A stretch of 64,000 nt of DNA from Branchiostoma floridae. Lineage: Eukaryota > Chordata > Leptocardii > Amphioxiformes > Branchiostomatidae. The position numbers and the translations under genes are program-made. The DNA lies in the NCBI RefSeq assembly GCF_000003815.2, contig NC_049981.1:27554945-27618944 (forward strand). Direction: 5' to 3'. Below are positions 54,001 to 64,000 of the stretch, piece by piece (the first letter of the stretch is position 1; each line of letters begins with the position of its first letter). The notes under the pieces are model-generated. The model made no database searches, was not told the DNA's origin, and saw only the letters and a program-made list of their open reading frames with translations.

Positions 54001-57000
54001 TGAACCGGATTATTCCTAAGGAAGATAAGAATTTGGTGAGGGGAATTAAAAGGAAATTTCGATCCGTTATTATCTGTCCATCATACCGACAGGTAAATGA
54101 TGGGCGCAGGCAAGTGTTAAAATTGTGAAAGAAATACGATACCTCCTCCAGTATGGACTGGTCGCACGTCGGTGTTGTCACAATGTTGTCCGATGTTGTG
54201 ACGTTACACATGCAACCCAGAGGCGGTTTGATCGCCGGCGAGATGCAGATGATGCTTTAAAAGAGAAAATGAAAGACGGCATAGGTGAGAAAATATATAA
54301 TTTCTCTCGTTAAATTCAATCTTCTTACTAATTTTCATTTAAAACCATTCACATGTGCCTGAGCGGGTAATTTTTTATCATTATGGTTCGCGGTGCACTT
54401 GACATCAAAACAAACAGGAGGCTTGTGTTTTTCGTAGTTTCTTTTGTGGTAGGGTTCAGTTGAGGTTGTGGCAGAACTGGCTGTACACAAGGATCTACGA
54501 CACCTTTTTTTGTCACAAGATACCTGAATTTCGTGCGACACATTACCCCAAGAAGTATGCGACCGCAAACATCTCGTGTGACAAAGGTAACATGTGCGCT
54601 CATCATGTGCCTTGTGAGCCTCACTGACTTTCACTGGCCCCGCCGACTTTCACGAGCCCCGCTGACTTAAACGAGCCCCGCTGACTTACAAACATTCCTC
54701 ATTTGCGCCTTTTGGCTGAAGACCAAAAGGCTTGAAGAGGTACTGTTATCTAACATAGCCATGGACTAACTCAGGCATAATGCAGATTGATTGGAAAGGG
54801 ACGTATAGACTATCATCCGTGAAGCAAGATTTGTCAGGGGTTGATGAGATCACAGTGGCTTGACAACCTGATTCTAAAGCCTCAAATATCGCCGCATTTG
54901 GTTGCAAACTTTGGGAAAACATCACGTCTACTTGTACTCACAAAGACTTGAAAGCTATTTTTCTATACATTACGCTTAATAACATTGCTTTGCCATCTCC
55001 CATTCCGACCGCTTTGTTGATCGTTGGGAAAAAATTGACAATCCAACTTATTCGGTCCGTTAACTTCTGTGAATTCTTACTTTGTTACACCTGTCACACA
55101 GACGACTTTTCTCAATCAGATCACAAACCTTAACCTTCGAACACAATCGGTTTCTCAAGCAACACTCTGTGTTCTCAGTCCAACGTACTCCCGTATATAA
55201 ATGTTTTAATTGCTGACTACTTTCGTATTTTGTATTGAATGACATAGAGATTTGCTCTAAAGTAGTGCATCTTTTCTTCTATCAAAAAGCGCTGCGATGA
55301 ATTGCGACACTTGTCCTGGAAGAGACATTTTGTCAGTATAAGAAATGCCTAGTTTATAAAATACTTGTCTTGTGGGTGTTTTCTCAGGTGTATCACCAGA
55401 GGGGGTACGGATTTGGCACGCTGCAAAGCACGCACAGGACAAGATTGAACTAGCTTGTGCATGTGTTATTAGATAGATATTGGTCAGGTTGCGACCCGTA
55501 TCATGTATGATTTATTGACACAACACTCTAGACACATCTATCTCAAATCGCACGACTTCATACTGTTATTCTTGGCATTGACAATGTAACCTGGTATATC
55601 ACTCCTTTGGGATTGATTTGGGGGTAGTCTGGACCATCTTCAAACCACTCATGAATGAAGAAAGAAATGATATTGCTAGTCCGTTCGCTCATAACGCAAA
55701 AGTTTGTACAATGGATACGTAAATCGTAATACCAGGGTGATATGTTTGATCCACTCATACCGGATGGACACCTTCTCTTTTCTGTAGGTGTGGTGGATTA
55801 TTTGACGTGCTTAAAAAGTGCACATGGATCTTCTTTAGTTTGGTACAAATTTCATCCTTGAATTTCACTTGAGTGAAGTGACTGTGTGGACATACATGTA
55901 TGTATAAAGTGCCTATCACATGGAACTTTTTGGGACTGCCAGGGATTCGAACCCAGGACTATGATCCTTCTGTTTTGTCATGCCACTACCAAGGAAATTT
56001 CTTGTACCTGCCCCCTCTCAAAGCTCATATAATGCCCACATCAAGAACACCCATGCTGTGAATGAGCTGTCTTGCCCGTAAAGATAGCACCATGCCCGGT
56101 GTGATGGCTACAGATAGAGGCATCTCCTGTTGATGTTTTAGAATGTTAGAAGAGGAGAAGGAAAGGTCGTGAAACATGGGAGTGGGGTCCTCGCCGAACG
56201 GACGCTAATGTTGTAACTGGAGCACGACCCGCTTCCTGCCATGTCTGTCATGTGAGGACACTGTCGCCCCGGTATCCTGTGTGCGTGGAGCTGGGATCAC
56301 CTCTGGGGAGGAGAGGCTTCAGGAGTCTAGTCTCCAAGCAGATGCGAGAGTGTTGCAGTGTGAACCTCATACCTTCGCAAAATGTTTTTAATCTTTTCAA
56401 GTGAAGTATCTGTAAATCATTTTATTTGATTATGCAGAGAAGGTCCAGATTTGCATCATTTTGTCGCGGTTGATTATCTTTTTTATCCAAGAGGCATAAG
56501 CCCAAAGTATAGACGTCTTTTCGTAGCAGAGAAGACCAATTTCTTCATAAATTATGTAAATATTAAACTAATTTGCATGATTCTACCGCTCAAAAATTCA
56601 CAACCAAAGCATTTCAGAACACGAGATATCAAAAATGGAAGTTCTACTGCAGTACCTTAGCAAGCCGCTAGAAAACCCACCTACCGAATTTTATCAAGAT
56701 CCATCCAAGGCTTCTAGAGTTATGCTGTTTACAGACAGACACGTTGAAAACATTAACTTTTAACAAATACACGGCCTTTTTTTCGCTCAATAGTTCAAAG
56801 AGTGTTACATTATAGAACATGAAATTGTCATTGGGTACGAAAGGTGTCAATGAGACCACAATCTTGGATTTTCGAGAAATGTTTTTTCTTTTTTCACAAC
56901 GCTTTTGTCTAGAACTGTTACTACACGAACTGTCTCTTCTGTTCAATGCTAAATATTTCTTTTCGCAATTGAAAATAAAAGGACACTTTCTCCTCGAGGT

Positions 57001-60000
57001 CCAATCCTATGATATCCTGGCAGGCTAGGGTTTCTCAGCTTGGCCAATTCGCACTTAACAATCCTGGCAACAGTGACGGTCAGGGAGGAGATCACAGTGA
57101 ACTGGGCAAAAGTCTTGAGATAGCTGCCCATGTATCTGATTACGCAAAATGCCTTCCAGACACGGGCGACGTTGACACTCACTTTGGGGATGAGGAATAG
57201 AACACAGACCTACACCACAGGAGAGATGGAGGTGAGGAGTGACATGGGGAGACCTACGCTACAATAGGAAATAGAAGAAAACCACAGACTGGGACCAGGG
57301 CTCACTGGGGACCGCGGTACAATGTACTTTGCCACTCTGAAACGCGGATTCCAGAATACGACTTGTAATCAATTATAGCATAACACGGATGTGCATCAGA
57401 GAGTTTAGATAGCCTAGTATACATTTGTACTCATCTACCAGCTGGTCTATATGGATAGGGCTGCAACGGAGATGAAATAGGGATCGGTGCCAGGCTCAGT
57501 AGAGTTAGGAGTTGGGACGGCAGTGATTTGTGAATTTGCCGCCTGGGACGTTTCCAAGGGCGACAGACATGTGGAGCGATCAACCCCACAGTAGCGGGTG
57601 CCAACATCCTCCGTGACGAATTCCTCTGTGTGTCATGTCTGACAGTTTGCCATACTGAAGCTTGTGGGCGTGAGACTTAAACCGAGTTAAGACATTTAGG
57701 CCACAATTCATAGACCACCAAACCACTGACGGTAGTGGTGTGTTGCTGCATCGAGACAACAACACATTTCCTGTTAGAGGTTTAACACAAACTTCCTCCT
57801 TCATCCAAGGTACTTAGTGGTTTACCCCAAAGGGCTTGAAAGAGATGTGCACTAATAGCAGTCGCCCTCGGGCGATCATGTTTTGACTAAGCTTAAGCAT
57901 ATATGAGTATCGATGGTGCACATCTCTTTCAAATCCTTCATGTACTGAACAAGCAACTCACACTCATCAAACCCTGCATCAAATCATAAATCATAAGTAG
58001 GAAAGTGCGGAAAACACAGTTCTCGAGCGTTCTTTTATCGTTTTAACTTTTAGGAGGAAAATTACCGCGCCTTGCAAATTGTTGATAGTAATGGCGTCTG
58101 TTCATGAGAAGCCTTGCAAATCACTTTGGTTGCTTCGATCCATCTAGATCTGTCCCAAACGGACACCGACCCCCAACCCTCTCCATGTTTGTGAATGGCT
58201 GTGTCTCCTTGCCAAGTTTCCTCTCGCCATGATCACACATGTACTTTATCAACCTTGGCTCGGCCTGGCTGCCCTCTTTGAAGACGTGCCACGAATGTTC
58301 CCGTCGATTTTCCTCAAAAGCGCGCACATCTGGGAAGTAGCCAGGTTCAACTCGCCATGCAACTTTTCATCGTGACACTTGGCTCTGTAGAAGCGCTCAG
58401 CCGTAGAAAACCCTGTTTCGGTTATCCGCCCTCAATATGGGGGCTGAAAAAGGACAGTTGTGATATTTCCAAAAGCAGGTCTGTTTTTCGGATTAAATCG
58501 TTTCTCGGTAAATCTCATACGGAACCCTCAGTTGGACACAAGTGTTTAGTAGGCCTATTGGGACCGTGAAAATTGTATGGGCGTGTTCAAGTTGTAAACA
58601 CGTTCAGGAACGTGGGGTGGGGGTTTTTGGGTGGCAAGAAGACATGAAAGAGTGTAGGGAAGGAGAGGGGAAGAGAGGCAGAGAGGGAGGGCGACAATAT
58701 TGGAGGGAGGGATTGCCAACATTTCGTTTGTCCACCTAACAGAGATTTTGGCAAACTTCTGTTTCCCACGGAAAGGCCACGCCTGTCTTGAAACTCCAAA
58801 CATTAAGAACAGGTGTTTCACGGCCGTGATCGATGGTTGTGAGCGGATGCAACAGAGCACCGCCAGGCTATTTCCCAACAGATGGCATGCTGTCATATAG
58901 CAATGACCGATACAAATATAAGACAAGACTCGTTTACTGATAACATAAGCTATAGGTTTCTCATTTTGATCTTGATGAAAACATTCATCATCAACATCTT
59001 TGCCGCATATGAAAACAGTGTTTGTTCATTTATGCATATGGTCTTCTGTAAGGAATGTCAATGATATTGCATTGACTTTCTTTCATTCTTCAACAGGTAC
59101 GTGTATGTTTAGGACAATTTTCAACAGACCACAGCGAATATTCTCGTCAAATAGTGAGAGGCCAGTGAGTCTTCAATGCAACTGGCATGGTGGCTGTGAC
59201 TTTGGTCATCAGGGTTAATTACGTTACACCCTATAGCCCCCTGGAGCTCTCAGCACATGGGCAGCATATATAGTTTGTACTGTTCTCTTGATTTTCGGAC
59301 TACCAATGGGCAACTTGGAATGGGTGCTTGGATAGATTCCATAAGCCTGTCCCCTTTGTAGCTCCCACGCACGCCGTTAAACTTGTAAAACCTTCCAACG
59401 AAATTGCCCTCCAACCTCCATATGGCAAATGCGGGCTTACAGCACATGAAACGTATTAAAGGCAGGTGGAAGAGGACAAGTGGTATGTATAGCCGGGTCA
59501 GGTAGGGTCACAGACGACCGAGCGCTTCGTATCGCTCGAGAATTAAAGATATGAAAGGGGTTTTGGCAAATTCATCCACCTGACGACAAAAAAGATAGAT
59601 CGGAAAGGACAAAAATTGCACCAATACTCAATATGAAAATGAAAGCTAGCAGTCTTCAGATATCAAACAGGGTATATCATCGCTTGACCCCTGCAAAGTT
59701 GTGAGCATTTATGGTGTAGACAATTGCAACATCTGGATTTGCATGGAAAAGAAAAAAAAGGTATTGGGCGATCGATATCAACACTTAAGCGAAAACCACA
59801 TAAACGCCCTCTAACATTACGAAGTCACAAATGGAGGACTGCCTTAGTCAATGTCACGTACTGTCTTGTCTGAGAGATGACAAGGTTTACCAACATTGAC
59901 GGGTAACTTTTATCTCTGGGCCACATAACTGCAAACGGTTTACACTCCAGACGGTGCCTTCGCCAAGAGAATGAAAACTAAATGCGGTATAATCATCGTA

Positions 60001-61088
60001 AATACCTATTTCATGAACTCTTACACGTGGTGTGCATCAAGAACTGGGAGTTAGTTGAGCTATCTGTCAAACACTATTACTTTTACCAACCATTATTCCT
60101 CCTTATACCTCGACAGTTGGTAAAACGTAATTACGTTCTATTTTGGAACAAATCTAAGTTTTTATTAGGAATGACCTGTCGTGAAACCTTAATTTTAGTT
60201 CAATAGTTCCCTGAAAACTTGATGTCAGGATATAAGACTGGATCAAAACTACTCCGTTTTAAAATGAGTGAGGGAATTTCCCAGGCACCCTTCGGTAACC
60301 CACACTTCTCCTATTGAGTCAGGTATTTCTCACTCTCAGTGAGTCAAACTTGTCTCAGTCATTGTGGTTCTGACCTAGAGAGAAGGGACTCTGTCCCATC
60401 CTTATTCATGTAACCGTAACCCTGAAGTGGCCTTCGGGTCTTGTTGCGTGGCGACCATTGGGTTTTATTTGATCGCTGAGTTTGTTTACATTGACGATAC
60501 TGCCAAATGTCAAAGCTGATCACACCAATTTCATTGCTGGCTACTGAATATTAGAATTTTCTTTATAATAGTTTGCAAAGAATTTAATTTCTCCAACGGT
60601 GGATATTCAAAGGAGCTCATGATCATAAACACACGACAGAGTAACTTTTGTTGATCTGCTGGCCAAAAGTAAAATCAATGCTAATATGTACCCACATTAC
60701 CCGACCCAAAGTTGAAACCGTCAAAGAATAAGGTTAAGCCTAAAAGTGGAGACAGGATCTCGTCAGCAAAAGTGGCAATGAATATATGTGATACCGGATT
60801 CCTTTCTAGCGAAGGATAGCCTAACTCAAAAGATAATCCGATGAGAACGTCTTTTTCCGTCTACCATTTGCGTCTACCAGGTATTACCGTGCCGTGCAAA
60901 CACAGAGGCGAAACGTTAATTTTTGTGTGTATTGCGTAGCAAAACATATCATGGAAATATTTCTCCGCAGATGTAACTCACTTGTTGTCCACGTGTGTGT
61001 CTCCCAGATGGTAGCCCTGCGCCGTCATCGCTAGTAGTATCACCAGTGAGAAGACTACCATCGGACCCACAGTCCTCGTGTGCGCCAT
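51061..61088 (-). CDS. Secreted fibrinogen-like protein, 8 exons
   Basis: Exons in transcription order: 61088-60982, 54254-54143, 53711-53615, 53287-53188, 52730-52490, 52315-52208, 51805-51642, 51187-51061; 351 residues. The first exon gives a signal peptide (VVFSLVILLAMTAQG) and then acidic/histidine residues. Exons 2 and 3 form a cysteine-containing N-terminal part with a short helical stretch (VKNLLEALV). Exons 4-5 resemble the start of a fibrinogen C domain: CRDIHIAC, then DGFYWIKTKENHAVQAFCDM and GGWTMVAKIGG. The remainder (SRWVKWQLPEG, TSWDGEKTVCYQ, DGRRRHANFVSVWLK) has the spacing of a shortened, diverged domain. The typical calcium-binding and C-terminal CxxxNLNG segments are absent. 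A secreted recognition or matrix role is inferred. Exon 7 has two possible acceptors; only the upstream one keeps the frame open. The 6.7-kb intron 1 makes the assignment of exon 1 less certain than the rest. Confidence 0.8.
54626..54692. repeat. 19-bp tandem repeat
   Basis: Three full copies of a GACTTTCACGAGCCCCGCT-type unit and part of a fourth, with a few substitutions. Confidence 0.85.
55935..56000 (-). repeat. tRNA-like (SINE-type) fragment
   Basis: On the minus strand, TTGGTAGTGGCATGAC (A-box-like) is followed about 35 bases later by CCTGGGTTCGAATCCCTGG (B box within a T-arm stem). The acceptor stem does not pair convincingly, so it is a tRNA relic or SINE head rather than a working tRNA. 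Confidence 0.4.
57836..57932. repeat. 97-bp inverted-repeat element
   Basis: TTGAAAGAGATGTGCAC at the left is an exact reverse complement of the right end GTGCACATCTCTTTCAA. A small CGCCCTCGGGCG palindrome lies inside. There is no clear target duplication. Confidence 0.7.
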
Positions 61089-62330
61089 TTTCCTTTCTCT
61101 GTGGACGGGCTCTCTGGCGGCCGTAATGTGAACTACAGAGGACGAGAGAATGACGCGATCGTAGCCCTTACTTTAGGCAGACCTCGGTCAACATGGTCAA
61201 GGTTGGTCATTAATCAGATAATCTGTTTGGGGTAAAGTTAGCTTGCATATCCTACACGGTACGATGCGTATGTTAGACGTACATGTAAACATGTATATGT
61301 GAAATTTCAGTCACGATTCGGCAAAAACGTTTCGCACCGATACAACCCTACACCTTCCTTTGTCTTTCTTTCGTTTCTGTGCAGTCGGTATGTATGTAGT
61401 TCTCATCTCGTTAGGGCAACGGTAAAAATAAGGTAGTTGTTGTCAGCAACAATGTTGTTTGGTTCTACTGATCTTACATATTTGTTTTGCCTTTAAGAAT
61501 CACAAAATCTGTATGCAACAACTTTAACTTCCGGATGGAATGATTCCTCAAATTAGAAAAAAGATATGGATTGATTTTATCGTTGGACAAACAAGCATCA
61601 AATATTAAATGCGTATGACGTACAACGAAAGACAGACTCTGTTAAGACTTTTCAGTTGATTGTTTCAGACATTGTCTCTGTTAGGGTTCCTGCTAACGAA
61701 GCCTTAAGGGTGATTCTTCGTACCATTCTACCAAATTATGCTCTACTCGCTGCTTGAGTCCATGCTGATGTCGGTTGTTGTTACGTTTAATCAAGGAGCT
61801 TTACTGACCCGGTGTGCGAACTTTAAGAAACGATTTTTCCAGCGACTTTTGCGGCACTGTCGCAAACCAACCACACCTGTTTCGACTTTCAGTTAAAGTT
61901 TACAGTTGTGACCGTTGGGGGACATACTCAGCTAAAGATAGCTGAATATTCACAACATTCGTAAATTAAAAGGAAACGCACCCCCAACGTATTGACAAAA
62001 TCAATCACATCTTCGGGGACATAAACCGTGGGTATGCGTTGCCCAAATATGTTATATTTGCTATATCCTGCAGGACGTAAACATGCTGTTTCGATATAGG
62101 AAGCAAAAAGCAAAATGATATTTCGAAACCTGTTTTTGATCATAAAGAAATGTACTTGAGGACAAAGAGCAGCGGGGGTCTGTAGCGAAAAATAAGTACA
62201 GAGTGTCATCGATTTTGATTTCCACCCCCATTACATAAAAAATACAGAAAGCATGCTGATCAAATTGACATCTAGTCCAAAATTTTCTTAGATATACTTC
62301 TATTGAATTGTTTTTGCCAGTTTATTCTAG

Positions 62331-62369
62331 TGACGCTGAAGAAGAGTCACGGATGTCACTCGAAACGTC
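62331..62369 (+). other. Hammerhead-like hairpin relic
   Basis: The segment has the order CTGAAGA, a short stem-loop (GAGTCAC / GTCACTC with one mismatch), then CGAAACGTC, closed by GACG / CGTC. This resembles the CUGAUGA...GAAA core of hammerhead ribozymes carried by Penelope-like retroelements. The conserved U is A here and a stem mismatch is present, so activity is doubtful. Confidence 0.3.
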
Positions 62370-63351
62370 CAAATCGGAAGTAAATCTCCGTTTTATCCAG
62401 TTGTAGAGATTGAATTGTATTTGAACAAATTTCTTAGATTTTAAGTTTTTTTGTTTTCTCAGTCCGAGATATATTGCAGTCGCCTCCGGTTGCTAACAAG
62501 AAAATCAGATCCAGACTGTATGACCAGCTCATCCATTACTTGATTTCTCCGTCTGTGACCTCGGCACTTGATCAGTCTATCGTCTCGCATTTCGAATTCG
62601 CGTCAACAAGTTAATTTGGTGCAGATCACCAATTTGGAAGGATAAACCGGTAGTCAAATAAAAGGGCCCGGGGACTTTGCGTGGGCTTCACAAGTCGGAG
62701 GGCAACAAATATACAAACAGATCAACTATCCTGGTGTGAAGAGAAGAGAAGATTTTCATTTGAACCGAAGATGACATACAGTCTGTATCGGACAAAGTGG
62801 ACAAATCGAATTTAAACTAGCTATGATCTTAAATTAACATAGCCGAAAACTTAACTGTTGTAACTAATGTAAGGGTAGAAAATTTTTAAGAACGTCCTTT
62901 CCATTGTAAGTATTTTACAAGACCAATACAAGATGAGTATAAGGAGCATGACAAAATTTTCCTGGGCATTTTTGCTGATCTCATTTTATAGCTAGGCAAC
63001 CGTGGAATTTCTGTTAAGAATTTTGTTAAACGTAGAGATGCTTTTACACTCGACTTCACCAGTGATAACATACTATCCCCGTGCTGCTCAATGTCCCAAA
63101 TTCCGTATACACGCGTACGTTTTGATACATTCGTAAGACGCAACATCTATCATATACTATACACTTGCCTTACACCCCTGTGGTAGGACTCACCCCAGTT
63201 CAGTCACAGCTAGCAGTTTGCACGTTTCTTTGGTCCGACGGTTGTTTTCTCAAACCTGGCTACTTATCATTGGGTCCTGTACCGACTTATTAGGGGAGGA
63301 TCGTTACAGATATGACGGAGGATGAGGTGATAGACGTCATTTACATAGACT

Positions 63352-63375
63352 CTCGAATCGAATCGAATCGAATTA
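63352..63375. repeat. (TCGAA)n microsatellite
   Basis: Four TCGAA units in tandem. Confidence 0.85.
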
Positions 63376-64000
63376 AAAGAAGACGTCAAACTTCAGATTT
63401 GATTACATTTAGCTAAGAAACACACTTGCCAGCATTATCTTTGCTTTTATGTCTGGGAGAAAAGAAATGAATGCAGTGATCCTGTTGGCAAACTACAAAC
63501 ATGTACTAGTACTTGTATACCTAAGATAGATGTAGCTTGCAACCAGAACCGACGTAGCTCCACAGCAGAGGGCATGATAGAAATAAGGATCGCATTAGCG
63601 ACGTCGCCTTAAAGTTGGCGTCTTAGATCTTTCCGTGTGCGACGTAGGCATGGGTCCTGGTACATTTACATCGCAAATAAAGACCAAATCGTCTACTTCC
63701 CACCATGACCAAATGAGGGGTTGGCTTGTGCGTGACGGACACAGTCACTTAGATGTAGTACGGGACGCTTTCGCTAGGAGCACACATGCGTGTTTGGGGT
63801 TTACAAGGTTCAGATTTTCCTGTTAGATAACAGTGTTGGAAGTCAAAAACCTACAATAGAACACCGATATAATATCCTTGAGAACACATGATTTCTTCTT
63901 TTTGTTTAATAAAAAAAGACCATTTAATAGTGTATAATAATAGTGGCAGTGACGATACATCTTTTACACCCCCCCCCCCCCCCCCCAGGAATCTACTAAA

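Larger units (their letters stand above)
54255..60981 (-). other. Long first intron of the fibrinogen-like gene
   Basis: Contains a 19-bp tandem repeat (54626-54692), a tRNA-like fragment (55935-56000) and a short inverted-repeat element (57836-57932). Many small open frames lack splice context. A nested gene is not excluded, but none can be supported. Confidence 0.55.
61089..64000. other. Upstream of the fibrinogen-like gene; no supported gene
   Basis: Contains the promoter side of the minus-strand gene, a hammerhead-like hairpin (62331-62369) and a TCGAA microsatellite. The window ends in a poly-C run at about 63969-63987. Minus-strand frames at 61928-62209 and 62886-63146 have no recognised product. 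Confidence 0.5.

Noticed and set aside
53909-54211. 100-codon minus-strand frame
   Set aside because: Its first part is the real exon 2 of the fibrinogen-like gene; the rest reads through the splice donor into the intron.
62886-63146. 86-codon minus-strand frame beginning with ATG
   Set aside because: Has protein-like composition, but no splice or promoter support and no recognised family; kept only as a remote possibility.

Overview
The window is animal nuclear DNA, most likely from a cephalochordate (amphioxus, Branchiostoma). The reasons are chordate-type gene families, compact multi-exon genes with consistent GT-AG splice phases, short introns, many small palindromic transposons, and two assembly gaps (1456-1574 and 16082-16181). 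The species call is an inference from gene content and repeats; no database was searched. Because genes are split into short exons, coding regions were built by joining exons by hand across compatible splice phases. In all nine models the frame stays open from ATG to stop.

Layout. 1-9355 is mostly non-coding, with one 217-bp foldback element and one possible tiny first exon on the minus strand. 9930-14067 (+) is an alpha-2,8-sialyltransferase-like gene of 8 exons. 15140-18024 (+) is a 4-exon cellular retinol-binding-protein-like gene. 20541-22594 (-) and 23893-27260 (-) are two tandem glutathione S-transferase genes. 29380-32534 (-) and 35239-37845 (-) are two tandem paralogues of unknown function sharing a QRDVxGxP / TTYxxxYN module. 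41415-46392 (+) is an 8-exon macroH2A gene. 48225-49861 (+) is a 3-exon FAD-dependent, renalase-like oxidoreductase. 51061-61088 (-) is an 8-exon secreted protein with a divergent fibrinogen-like core and a 6.7-kb first intron. The last 3 kb has no convincing gene.

The genes do not form an operon-like pathway; this is ordinary gene-dense animal sequence with two local tandem duplications. The most notable points are: single-codon changes at expected functional positions (His to Tyr in sialyl motif VS; Asp to Asn in the macroH2A ADP-ribose pocket; a His where CRBPs carry Gln108); a predicted myristoylated N-terminus on only one of the two GSTs; a C-terminally shortened member of the QRDV pair; and palindromic elements, three of which have perfect 9-bp target duplications.

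Non-coding space is dominated by introns, UTRs and non-autonomous inverted-repeat elements (Mutator-like, Tc1/mariner/pogo-like and piggyBac-like by their target duplications), with microsatellites and a few tRNA-like and LINE-tail fragments. No CRISPR array, rRNA gene or functional tRNA gene was seen.
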